A stretch of 64,000 bases of DNA from Robiginitalea myxolifaciens (lineage in GTDB: Bacteria > Bacteroidota > Bacteroidia > Flavobacteriales > Flavobacteriaceae). The position numbers were made by a program, and so were the translations under genes. The notes beneath the pieces were generated by a model. That model saw nothing but the letters and a program-made list of their open reading frames with translations, did no database searches and was not told the DNA's origin. Numbering within the stretch: the stretch's first letter is position 1; every line of letters begins with the position of its first letter. The stretch lies in contig NZ_FOYQ01000002.1 in assembly GCF_900115205.1 (NCBI RefSeq), positions 372,001 to 436,000 on the forward strand, written 5' to 3'. Positions 8,197 to 16,062 of the stretch are shown here, in pieces.

Positions 8197-9509
8197 TCTA
8201 ATTTTATAATCTGCCGGGTAGCTTCGGTAACCTTAAACCGATCGTCTCCCCGAAGTCCGGGTAACCAAACAATTCGGTCCCCGCATCCCAAAATCCATTG
8301 GGCCTCTTTTTGAAACTGACTTAATTTCAAGTCTTTAAAAAACTTGGAGACCTTCTTGCCCCCACGCATACCTATGGGGCAAAAATAATCCCCCTGGCGC
8401 CATTTACGCAGCCATAATCTTTGATTTAACGAAGCTTTATCAAGGTATAGTACATTAGGATCGGGGTCCTTTTGTATGCTTGCAGGCGTCATTTTTGCCT
8501 CTACCAGCGTTATTTTAAGTCCTGGAGGGTAATTCCCGGTCTCCCACAGATCAAACTGAAATTCCTTTATCGCTTCACTGGCCTTTGACTTCAACAGCAG
8601 CGCTTTCCGATCCCGCAACAGGCGATGCGTAGGGGATTGCACCTCTTTCCCGGACATACCTTCCAACAAATCTTCAATCGCCCGGTAATCCGTAAAACCA
8701 TATGGAGCGAATAATTCAAATAGATAGGGACCGCGGGGTGAAAGCGAAGCCAGTTGCTCCAGGTTAAAGGCAAGACAGTCCGCCTCCTGTGTTACCAGGG
8801 AGGCTTTGATCCCTTCAAGATGCTTTAACAGAATTTCCCGAGCCCCCTCTAAATGCTCCAAACTTTGTAAAAATGCAGGCAAAAGCCCTGGCAGGGTTTC
8901 CAGGAGAGGTGGAACCGCATGGTGCCTGAGACGATTCCGGAGATAGTTATCGGTAGCATTGCTGCTGTCCTCCCGGTATGCCAAGCCGTTTTCTGAAATG
9001 AATTCTTCCAGTTCTGATCGGGTTACTTGCAATAACGGGCGTAAAATACGGCCTTGTCGTTCCGGAATTCCGCATAAGCCACCAAGGCCAGCACCCCTGT
9101 TCAGATGCATTAAAAAGGTCTCCAATTGATCATTGGCATGGTGAGCCGTTAGCACCCATCGGTAACGCGTTGTAGCCAACAAAACCTGAAACCAGTGGTA
9201 TCTGAGATTTCGGGCACTCTCTTGAACTGAAAGTTTATGTAGATTTGCGTAATAATTTGTATTAAAAGACTTTACAAAATATTCCGTGTTAAACTTCCTG
9301 GCCAGATTCGCTACAAATTCTGCATCGGCCTTACTTTCCGATCCACGCAATCCAAAATCGGCATGGGCCACACCAAAATCCAACCCGGTCTGCTTACATA
9401 AATGCACCAGAGCCACGCTGTCCAGGCCGCCACTACAGGCAACCAAAACCGGCTCCTTTGCGAGCTCAGGAAATTTTTCCTTCAGCATGTTTGTAAACGC
9501 TGCTATCAT
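8181..9509 (-). CDS. tilS: tRNA(Ile)-lysidine synthase TilS
   Basis: This ATP-dependent enzyme attaches lysine to C34 of the minor tRNA-Ile (CAU), changing its decoding from AUG to AUA; it is essential in most bacteria. The 442-residue protein has the PP-loop motif SGGLDS at 26-31, the N-terminal ligase domain with TAHHANDQLET and RNRLRHHAVPPL, a central TilS substrate-binding domain, and a C-terminal TilS_C domain (LRKWRQGDYFCPIGMRGGKKVSKFFKD). A -7-like element, TAATTTCG on the minus strand (9534-9541), lies 25 bp upstream and suggests a promoter of its own in the 50 bp after pabB. Confidence 0.96.
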   Translation of the reverse strand: MIAAFTNMLKEKFPELAKEPVLVACSGGLDSVALVHLCKQTGLDFGVAHADFGLRGSESKADAEFVANLARKFNTEYFVKSFNTNYYANLHKLSVQESARNLRYHWFQVLLATTRYRWVLTAHHANDQLETFLMHLNRGAGLGGLCGIPERQGRILRPLLQVTRSELEEFISENGLAYREDSSNATDNYLRNRLRHHAVPPLLETLPGLLPAFLQSLEHLEGAREILLKHLEGIKASLVTQEADCLAFNLEQLASLSPRGPYLFELFAPYGFTDYRAIEDLLEGMSGKEVQSPTHRLLRDRKALLLKSKASEAIKEFQFDLWETGNYPPGLKITLVEAKMTPASIQKDPDPNVLYLDKASLNQRLWLRKWRQGDYFCPIGMRGGKKVSKFFKDLKLSQFQKEAQWILGCGDRIVWLPGLRGDDRFKVTEATRQIIKLEWRHE

Positions 9510-9559
9510 TATCGGAAAGAAAAAACGCTATTGCGAAATTAGGCCGAAGTTCTTTCAGA

Positions 9560-10864
9560 TCAAAGAACCTTACCCTCCAGAACTTCTCGCATGGCCCGGG
9601 CTTTTAGCAGGCACTCGCGATATTCGCGCAACGGAGCGGTTCCGGCAGTAAGCGCACTTCCAACCGCAAAACTCGCCAACCCTTTATTGGCGTCATAGAC
9701 TATGGAGCGAATGACCACATTGAAATCCATGCCCCCTTCCGGGTCCATATAGCCCAGGGCCCCGCTATAAACACCACGCCGGAATTGTTCCTCCTGTTCA
9801 ATAAGGTTGAGTGCCGAAATTTTAGGAGCACCCGTCATGCTTCCCATTGGAAAGGCATCCTTAAGCAATTCAATATTTCCCTGTGCGGGGGAAATTCTAG
9901 ACGTAACCGTGGATATCATTTGATGCACTTGTTTGTAGGATCTCAATGCACACAATTCAGAGACCTCCACGCTGCCTTTCAGCGCGCTCTTGCTCAAATC
10001 GTTACGGACGAGGTCCGTGATCATGATATTTTCGGCCCGTTCCTTGGGATCAGCGAGCAACGCAGCAGCCAATTCCTGATCCTCTGCTATATCCGAACTG
10101 CGCGGAGCCGTGCCTTTCATTGGCTGTGAGATCAGTTGAGTTCCGACTTTGCGGAGGAAGCGTTCCGGGGAAGCACTGATAAGGTAGCGCTGGCCAAAAC
10201 GCAGGAACGAAGCGAAAGGAGCTTGCGATATTTGATTCAGTGCCATAAAGGCCCGTAAGGGATTCAATTCCGGGGTTTCCGCAAAAAACTCCTGGCAAAA
10301 ATTTACTTCGTAAATATCGCCGCGACCAATATGCTCCAGCAGGCGCTGCGCGGCGTTGAGGTACTGCTCTTTATACATTCCCATGCGAATCCTGCAGGAT
10401 GGCGGGTCGCTCTCCCACTCCGACATTCCGGAAGCCTGGATTGCTTCCCAATCCTCGCGGATCTGCCCGGCCAAATGCAGCGGATAGCGAAAGATCAATT
10501 CCGCTTCCCGCACCTCGATGATTTTTTCCGGTTGAAAAAAGTATAGTTCGGGGAATCCCATTCGATCCGGATTATCCGAGCTTAGTGCTTCCAGGTCATT
10601 TTTGAGGTCGTAGGAAAGATATCCGAGAATCCAGTCCGCTTTATCGGCATAAAAGGTGCCGAGTTTGTCGAAGGCTCCTGGAACATCCGAGGCCAAATGC
10701 CCCAGATTACCAACCGCCAAAAGGGCCTCAAAAGCCCCGTATTTATCGCTATGCCTGTTACTATCCAACCAGGCGAAATGCGCCTGCTTTGAACTCCATC
10801 GGACGAGTTTCTCCTTTACCGCAGCGCTGGGAAGAATAGAAATTTTATGGGCGGTTCGCTGCAT
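9560..10864 (-). CDS. pabB: Aminodeoxychorismate synthase component I (PabB)
   Basis: A chorismate-utilising enzyme, 434 aa, that converts chorismate plus ammonia to 4-amino-4-deoxychorismate for folate synthesis. The chorismate-binding domain fills the C-terminal two thirds: IGRGDIYEVNFCQEF, SPERFLR, QPMKGTAPR, ITDLVRNDLSKSALKGSV and FPMGSMTGAPKISAL. Lys250 in the KGT motif is the residue that separates PabB from anthranilate synthase TrpE (which has Ala in PIAGT), hence the call. The amidotransferase PabA and lyase PabC are not in the window. Its ATG overlaps the stop of the upstream FMN reductase by one base (TAATG), a sign of translational coupling. Confidence 0.92.
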   Translation of the reverse strand: MQRTAHKISILPSAAVKEKLVRWSSKQAHFAWLDSNRHSDKYGAFEALLAVGNLGHLASDVPGAFDKLGTFYADKADWILGYLSYDLKNDLEALSSDNPDRMGFPELYFFQPEKIIEVREAELIFRYPLHLAGQIREDWEAIQASGMSEWESDPPSCRIRMGMYKEQYLNAAQRLLEHIGRGDIYEVNFCQEFFAETPELNPLRAFMALNQISQAPFASFLRFGQRYLISASPERFLRKVGTQLISQPMKGTAPRSSDIAEDQELAAALLADPKERAENIMITDLVRNDLSKSALKGSVEVSELCALRSYKQVHQMISTVTSRISPAQGNIELLKDAFPMGSMTGAPKISALNLIEQEEQFRRGVYSGALGYMDPEGGMDFNVVIRSIVYDANKGLASFAVGSALTAGTAPLREYRECLLKARAMREVLEGKVL

Positions 10865-11397
10865 TAAATGGAAGAGAGAAATTGATTGAGTTTTTCCCTG
10901 AAGTCAGTGGCCAATTCCTGATCCGTAATACCCTGTTCGTCTGAAAACGTATGGTTGAAAGAGGGCAAGCCAAATTCCCAAATATTTTCCGTGCCAAATC
11001 GCTTTAACATGCTCGCGACAGCTGCCCGGGAAGAACCGGCCCCTCCCCGTCCGGGTGAAGTGGAAAGCAGGAGGATTTTTAATTCGCTGCCAAAATTCTT
11101 GTCCTTGCGGCTTAACCAGTCTAACAAGCTCTTGGTGTAAGCCGAAGGATTCCCATTATGCTCATTTACTGAGAATACCCAGGCTTTACTGGACTTTAAT
11201 TTCTCATAAATCGCCTGGATTTCTCCTGGGATTCCCGAGGCCTTTTCAACGTCAACATCGTATATCGGAAGCTTAAGCGTGCGGAGTTCAATAAGTTCTG
11301 TTGGCTCCGAGGTTATGCTTTTCAGGGCGTATTTTACGAATCGATGATTAATTGAAGTTGCGCTGTTACTACCGGCAAATCCAAGGATTACGGACAT
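10864..11397 (-). CDS. NAD(P)H-dependent FMN reductase (flavodoxin-like)
   Basis: A 177-residue protein of the NADPH-dependent FMN reductase family. The N-terminal GFAGSNSATSIN is the phosphate-binding loop for FMN; FSVNEHNGNPSAYTKSLLDW and STSPGRGGAGSSRA are the further conserved blocks around the isoalloxazine ring. I start at the ATG at 11397 (MSVILGFAG) because the frame upstream to 11478 carries charged, non-conserved residues over what looks like promoter DNA. A -7-like element (TATTTTCG, minus strand, 11414-11421) lies just upstream. It heads the minus-strand run and is coupled to pabB by a one-base overlap. The substrate could be a quinone, chromate or free FMN. Confidence 0.9.
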   Translation of the reverse strand: MSVILGFAGSNSATSINHRFVKYALKSITSEPTELIELRTLKLPIYDVDVEKASGIPGEIQAIYEKLKSSKAWVFSVNEHNGNPSAYTKSLLDWLSRKDKNFGSELKILLLSTSPGRGGAGSSRAAVASMLKRFGTENIWEFGLPSFNHTFSDEQGITDQELATDFREKLNQFLSSI

Positions 11398-11454
11398 ATG
11401 AATTGCTTTTAGACGAAAATACCGCATTTCCCATTTTTCCCACCTCATTTTGAC

Positions 11455-11462
11455 TAATTTTG
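11455..11462 (+). promoter_or_regulatory. -7 element of the 11507 gene
   Basis: TAATTTTG matches TAnnTTTG exactly; a T-rich -33-like run sits about 17 bp upstream (11433-11438). It leaves a leader of roughly 40 nt before the ATG at 11507. The divergent FMN reductase promoter lies about 40 bp away. Confidence 0.45.
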
Positions 11463-11506
11463 CCCCCGAAAGATCCAAACGGCTTGTTTTGAAGTATATA
11501 GGCTAG

Positions 11507-12688
11507 ATGATGTCCAAACAAACAAAGCGACTCTACTTTATCGACGCGATGCGTGCCTGGGCCATCCTGATGATGCTGCAGGGCCACTTTATCGATGGTC
11601 TTTTGGATCCTGTATTCCGCGATCCGTCGAACACGGTATATTCGGTCTGGAAGTATTTTCGCGGCATAACCGCCCCAGTTTTCTTTACAGTATCCGGATT
11701 TATTTTCACCTTTTTGCTGCTGCGTGCGCCTAATCAAGGGATAAGTAATCCGCGTATCCGCAAAGGGGTACGTCGCGGTCTGGAACTTCTGGTGATAGGT
11801 TACCTGCTGCGCACCAATATCTTTGGAATCCTTCAGGGAAAGATTTATCCCGGTTTTTACCTGGTAGATGTGCTGCACTGTATCGGCCTCTCCTTATTGC
11901 TCATCATCGGACTCTATCTTCTTGCGCAGCGCCTGCGCGCCGGGTTGTTTCCGCTCCTGCTGCTCACCACCGGATTGGTGTTGTTCCTATTTGAACCTGC
12001 ATATAAAGTCTGGGATCTCAGTTGGATGCCAAGCGGAATTGAGAATTATTTTTCCAAGGCCAACGGCTCCGTTTTTACCATAATTCCCTGGGCCGGATAT
12101 GCCGCGATAGGAGCTTTCCTCTCCTGGATCTTCCTGAAGTTTCAAAATACCAAAAGGATTTTCCTATGGAGTATTGCGGTCAGTCTAATTTCCGGATGGT
12201 GGTTAATCGCACAAAGCTCAGCGTTTTTCAACTGGTTAGGACAGGCTACAGGCCTGGAGCTCTTTGAGCAGATTGTGGCAAATAACTATCTCTTTATCAG
12301 GCTGGGGGATGTAATGCTCGTCTTCGCTGTGTTTATCTTACTTCGAAAATTAATGGAGGTACGCCTCTTTCTGCGGATTGGGCAAAATACCCTGAGTATT
12401 TATGTGATACACTTCATTATACTCTATGGAAGTTTTACAGGGATGGGGCTCTATCGCTACCTGCATCATGATCTCAGTCCTGCAATAGCAATTCCAGGAG
12501 CCTTATTGTTTATGATTGCCTGTACCTGGTTTGCCCTGGTTTACGACAAGCATGAGCTTGCAATTAAATCCGGGATAGGCGAATTCTCCAAACGCGCTGT
12601 AAAAGAAATACAGGCTTTGTTCCAGGTTATTGCTCAACGATTGAAGCTCGTCTGGTCCAAGTTACTCCAGATGCTGGGTAAAGCTTAA
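11507..12688 (+). CDS. HGSNAT/DUF1624-like membrane acetyltransferase
   Basis: A 393-residue polytopic membrane protein with about ten hydrophobic segments. The opening RLYFIDAMRAWAILMMLQGHFID is the hallmark of the heparan-alpha-glucosaminide N-acetyltransferase catalytic (DUF1624) and related acyltransferase-3 families, in which a His near the first transmembrane helix takes part in acyl transfer (cut here: RLYFIDAMRAW, then MMLQGHFID). The C-terminal 50 residues are a charged cytoplasmic tail. In bacteria members acylate cell-envelope or surface glycans; the acceptor here is unknown. A second ATG three bases in (11510) is an equally possible start. It converges on lpd, and the two stop codons overlap by 4 bp. 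Confidence 0.82.
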   Translation: MMSKQTKRLYFIDAMRAWAILMMLQGHFIDGLLDPVFRDPSNTVYSVWKYFRGITAPVFFTVSGFIFTFLLLRAPNQGISNPRIRKGVRRGLELLVIGYLLRTNIFGILQGKIYPGFYLVDVLHCIGLSLLLIIGLYLLAQRLRAGLFPLLLLTTGLVLFLFEPAYKVWDLSWMPSGIENYFSKANGSVFTIIPWAGYAAIGAFLSWIFLKFQNTKRIFLWSIAVSLISGWWLIAQSSAFFNWLGQATGLELFEQIVANNYLFIRLGDVMLVFAVFILLRKLMEVRLFLRIGQNTLSIYVIHFIILYGSFTGMGLYRYLHHDLSPAIAIPGALLFMIACTWFALVYDKHELAIKSGIGEFSKRAVKEIQALFQVIAQRLKLVWSKLLQMLGKA

Positions 12689-14085
12689 ATATGTAGCGGG
12701 CGATCTTCCGTCGCTGCCAATGCAGCTTCCTTAACTGCTTCAGCATAGGTCGGGTGTGCATGGCTCATTCGGGCAATATCCTCAGCGGAAGCCCTGAATT
12801 CCATAGCCGTTACCGCTTCGGCAATAAGATCTGCAACCCGGGCTCCTACCATATGGACGCCAAGCACTTCATCGGTTTCCTTGTGCGCCAGGATCTTGAC
12901 GAAACCGTCGGTATCCATACTTGCTCTGGATCTTCCAAGTGCCCGCATCGGGAACTGACCACTCTTGTAGGGTACCCCTGCTTCCTTAAGTTCCTCCTCG
13001 GTTTTTCCTACCGCAGCTACTTCCGGCCAGGTATAGACAACTCCTGGGATCAGGTTATAGTTAATGTGCGGTTGCTGGCCCGCCAAAATCTCGGCTACCA
13101 TCACACCCTCTTCTTCCGCTTTATGGGCGAGCATTGCCCCGCGGATTACATCCCCAATTGCATAGATATTGGCCGCAGACGTGCGCATGTGGTCATCGAC
13201 TTCTACCTGCCCGCGATCGTTTAACTTAACCCCGGCCGCCTCGGCATTGAGTCCATCGGTATAAGGTCGCCGGCCAACGGAAACCAGGCAGTAATCCCCC
13301 TTGAATTCCACATCGGCGCCTTTTTTGTCTTCGGCTCCAACAATGACTTCTTTGCCTTTGCGGGTCACCGATTTTACTTTATGGCTCAGGTAAAACTTCA
13401 CCCCCTGCTTTTTCAGCACCTTGGTGAGTTCGCGGGATAAAGCGCCATCCATTCCTGGAATAATGCGATCCATGTATTCCACCACACTAACATCGGCCCC
13501 CAGGCGATTATAAACCTGACCCAATTCCAGGCCAATAACCCCTCCACCAATGATGATCATGTGTTTGGGCACTTCTTTCAAGCTCAGGGCCTCGGTCGAG
13601 GTTATAATTCGTTCCTTATCAATCTCAATAAACGGGAGGGTCGAAGGTTTCGAGCCTGTGGCAATGATGATATTTTTAGCCTCGATGGTCTCTTCCGTTT
13701 CCCCTTTAATCATAATATGGGTGGCGTCTTTAAAAGAGCCCAGGCCGTGGAATACCTCCACTTTATTTTTGTTCATGAGGAACTCAATCCCCTTGGTAGT
13801 CTGATCTACAACGCCCTGTTTGCGGGCAATCATTTGCTTGAGATTCACCTTAACATCGCCAGGTATATCGATCCCATGTTCTTCAAAGTGCGTAATCGCA
13901 TCATGGTAATGATGGCTTGAATCCAGAAGGGCCTTGGAAGGAATACACCCCACATTGAGACACGTACCGCCAAGGGTATTGTATTTCTCGATTAATGTGG
14001 TCTTCATACCTAACTGAGCGCATCGTATTGCGGCTACATATCCTCCGGGACCTGATCCAATCACGGCGACATCAAATGATTTCAT
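12685..14085 (-). CDS. lpdA: Dihydrolipoyl dehydrogenase (E3)
   Basis: This FAD enzyme reoxidises the lipoyl groups of pyruvate and 2-oxoglutarate dehydrogenases and the glycine cleavage system. The 466 aa have GSGPGGYVAA (FAD Rossmann motif) at 10-19, the redox disulfide Cys42/Cys47 in GGTCLNVGCIPSK, the NAD motif IIGGGVIGLELGQVYNRLG, the second FAD motif YAIGDVIRG, and the C-terminal HAHPTYAEAVKEA with the catalytic His-Glu pair (HPT...E). The start is the ATG at 14085; ten upstream residues in frame are non-conserved. An exact -7 element lies 47-54 bp upstream. Confidence 0.97.
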   Translation of the reverse strand: MKSFDVAVIGSGPGGYVAAIRCAQLGMKTTLIEKYNTLGGTCLNVGCIPSKALLDSSHHYHDAITHFEEHGIDIPGDVKVNLKQMIARKQGVVDQTTKGIEFLMNKNKVEVFHGLGSFKDATHIMIKGETEETIEAKNIIIATGSKPSTLPFIEIDKERIITSTEALSLKEVPKHMIIIGGGVIGLELGQVYNRLGADVSVVEYMDRIIPGMDGALSRELTKVLKKQGVKFYLSHKVKSVTRKGKEVIVGAEDKKGADVEFKGDYCLVSVGRRPYTDGLNAEAAGVKLNDRGQVEVDDHMRTSAANIYAIGDVIRGAMLAHKAEEEGVMVAEILAGQQPHINYNLIPGVVYTWPEVAAVGKTEEELKEAGVPYKSGQFPMRALGRSRASMDTDGFVKILAHKETDEVLGVHMVGARVADLIAEAVTAMEFRASAEDIARMSHAHPTYAEAVKEAALAATEDRPLHI

Positions 14086-14131
14086 AAACTGAATTGTTTT
14101 TATGGATGCGAACACCCGTCTTTATTCGGTA

Positions 14132-14139
14132 CAAAAATA
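14132..14139 (-). promoter_or_regulatory. -7 element of lpdA
   Basis: On the minus strand this reads TATTTTTG, an exact TAnnTTTG, preceded by TTCG as in several other promoters of this window. No clear -33 TTTG is seen. The expected leader is about 40 nt. Confidence 0.5.
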
Positions 14140-14148
14140 CGAATGTTT

Positions 14149-14634
14149 TTAGTTCCTGACGGCAGATTCCGGAGTGTCTAATGGGATTTCCGTGGTGTGT
14201 TTTACCGTACGGATCACAAACGCACTCAGGGTACTTCCGATATGTTGGATGGCCGTTAATTTTCCCACCATAAACTCGCGATAGGCCTCCATGTCCTTTA
14301 CATAAACCTCCAGCAGGTAATCGTAGTCCCCTCCGATATGGTAGCAACTCACTACTTCCCGCAATTTATTGATCTCCTTTTCGAAGGCTTCGACCTGAGG
14401 TTTTATGTGTTGGTCCAGTTTTACATGGCAATAGACCTTAAGGCCGCGCCGGGTTTTTTCAGGATTTAGCAGGGCCACATATTTCCGGATAATACCGCGA
14501 TTTTCCAGGCGCCTTACCCGTTCATAGACTGCTGTAGGTGAAAGATCGCACTGCAGGGCAAGTGCTTTGGTGGTCTGCTTTCCATCTTGCTGCAGGCTGT
14601 GAAGCAAGATCAAGTCTTTTTCATCGAGTTCCAT
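14149..14634 (-). CDS. Lrp/AsnC family transcriptional regulator
   Basis: A 161-residue regulator with an N-terminal winged helix-turn-helix (ILLHSLQQDGKQTTKALA, then LSPTAVYERVRRLENRGII) and a C-terminal RAM ligand-binding domain (EVVSCYHIGGDYDYLLEVYV). Members form dimers to octamers and respond to amino acids. It is transcribed away from a trans-sulfuration enzyme and an NhaC carrier, the usual layout of a local Lrp regulator and its target operon; two AT-rich palindromes lie between the genes. The ligand is therefore probably a sulfur or related amino acid (inference). The N-terminal MELDEKDLILLHSL is typical for the family, supporting the ATG at 14634. Confidence 0.93.
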   Translation of the reverse strand: MELDEKDLILLHSLQQDGKQTTKALALQCDLSPTAVYERVRRLENRGIIRKYVALLNPEKTRRGLKVYCHVKLDQHIKPQVEAFEKEINKLREVVSCYHIGGDYDYLLEVYVKDMEAYREFMVGKLTAIQHIGSTLSAFVIRTVKHTTEIPLDTPESAVRN

Positions 14635-14676
14635 GGAATATTTATCTACTAAAATGAGAAAAACGAATAAAATTAG

Positions 14677-14705
14677 ATATTTATTCTACTTAATATAATA
14701 AATAT
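14677..14705. promoter_or_regulatory. AT-rich inverted repeat, candidate Lrp site
   Basis: The arms ATATTTATT (14677-14685) and AATAAATAT (14697-14705) are perfect 9-bp inverted repeats around an 11-bp spacer, 43 bp before the Lrp start codon and 77 bp before the divergent PLP enzyme. Size, symmetry and AT content fit Lrp/AsnC operators. Confidence 0.5.
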
Positions 14706-14738
14706 AGTTTTAATATCTACAAATATAACTTAGCACAG

Positions 14739-14755
14739 AAAATATAGTATATTTT
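14739..14755. promoter_or_regulatory. Perfect 17-bp palindrome before the PLP enzyme gene
   Basis: AAAATATA-G-TATATTTT has perfect 8-bp arms around a central G, ending 26 bp before the ATG at 14782. It may be a second operator site for the divergent Lrp regulator or overlap the promoter of the PLP enzyme gene. Confidence 0.45.
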
Positions 14756-14781
14756 ATCTAGTTTTACTTAAAAATTTAACC

Positions 14782-16002
14782 ATGGGATATCGACCAGCAG
14801 ACGCCATTCAGGATTTACAGTACTTCGGGGAGTACGGAGGAGTAAATCCTTCTATTTCAGATTCTTCCACCTACACCTTCCTTTCAGCGAAAACCATGTT
14901 CGATACTTTTGAAGGAAACACAGAAGGGTGCTACCTGTACAGTCGGCACTCCTCCCCTTCAAATCTCTACTTAGGGGAAGCCCTTGCTGCCCTGGAAGGA
15001 ACAGAGACCGCAAATGTTACTGCCAGTGGAATGGGCGCCATTACGGCCGTAATCCTGCAATTGTGCAGTACAGGAGATCATTTAATCAGCAGCCGGACCA
15101 TCTATGGAGGCACCTATGCCTTTTTGAAAAATTTTCTTTGCCGTTTCGGTATTGAGGTGAGCTTTGTGGATATCACAAACCCTAAAGCCGTCCAAGAAGC
15201 AGTGCAATCCAATACGCGCATGATTTATTGCGAGTCCGTAAGCAATCCGCTGCTGGAAGTAGCCGACCTCCCTACCCTCTCCAAAATAGCCGATGAGGCG
15301 GGTGTTCCTTTAGTGGTAGACAATACATTCTCCCCATTGAGCATTTCCCCGGCAAAGCTGGGTGCCAGGATCGTTATTCACAGCCTTACCAAATTCATTA
15401 ATGGAAGCAGCGATGCGGTGGCAGGCGTGGTTTGCGCTGATAAGGAATTTTGCCTGGCCTTAAAAGATGTCAACGACGGGGCAGGCATGCTACTTGGAAG
15501 CACCCTGGATAGTATTCGGGCCGCCTCCATCCTAAAAAACATGCGTACGCTTCACCTTAGAATGGCCAAACACAGCTACAATGCGCATTATCTGGCCGAG
15601 CGATTCGAAGCAGATGGCCTCAGGGTAGTGTACCCGGGACTTTCCTCCCATCCCGGTCACGAAGCATTCACCAAACAGATGCGCGCTGAGTACGGCTATG
15701 GAGGAATGTTAACCCTGGATGCCGGCAGCCTGGATAAGGCCAATGCCCTGATGGAGATGATGCAGGGGGAGAATTTGGGATACCTGGCCGTTAGCCTCGG
15801 TTTTTATAAGACACTCTTCAGTGCTCCGGGCACCTCTACTTCTTCCGAAATCCCGGAAGACGAGCAGCGCGAAATGGGGCTCAGCGACGGGCTGATCCGC
15901 TTTTCGATTGGCCTGGACCAGAACATTGAACGCACCTACCACAAAATGAAGGAGTGCATGGAGAAACTTGGGATCCTAACCCCAGTTAACGCCATGAGAT
16001 AA
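14782..16002 (+). CDS. Cys/Met-metabolism PLP enzyme (methionine gamma-lyase-like)
   Basis: A 406-residue enzyme of the trans-sulfuration family (cystathionine gamma-synthase/lyase, O-acetylhomoserine sulfhydrylase, methionine gamma-lyase). Visible: YLYSRHSSPSN (subunit-contact Tyr/Arg for the PLP phosphate), ASGMGA, VVDNTFSPL with the PLP Asp180, and the Schiff-base lysine Lys204 in HSLTKFINGSSD. In methionine gamma-lyase the active-site loop reads YGCT with a specificity cysteine (Cys116 in Pseudomonas putida); here it reads YGGT (Gly110), as in cystathionine and O-acetylhomoserine enzymes, so the name methionine gamma-lyase would be risky. It is divergent from an Lrp regulator and followed after 60 bp by an NhaC-family carrier. 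Confidence 0.88.
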   Translation: MGYRPADAIQDLQYFGEYGGVNPSISDSSTYTFLSAKTMFDTFEGNTEGCYLYSRHSSPSNLYLGEALAALEGTETANVTASGMGAITAVILQLCSTGDHLISSRTIYGGTYAFLKNFLCRFGIEVSFVDITNPKAVQEAVQSNTRMIYCESVSNPLLEVADLPTLSKIADEAGVPLVVDNTFSPLSISPAKLGARIVIHSLTKFINGSSDAVAGVVCADKEFCLALKDVNDGAGMLLGSTLDSIRAASILKNMRTLHLRMAKHSYNAHYLAERFEADGLRVVYPGLSSHPGHEAFTKQMRAEYGYGGMLTLDAGSLDKANALMEMMQGENLGYLAVSLGFYKTLFSAPGTSTSSEIPEDEQREMGLSDGLIRFSIGLDQNIERTYHKMKECMEKLGILTPVNAMR

Positions 16003-16062
16003 TTTCTGCAGGTTGCAGAATGCGGGGCAATATCGTATTATTAGGGCCTTTAAACATTCCCT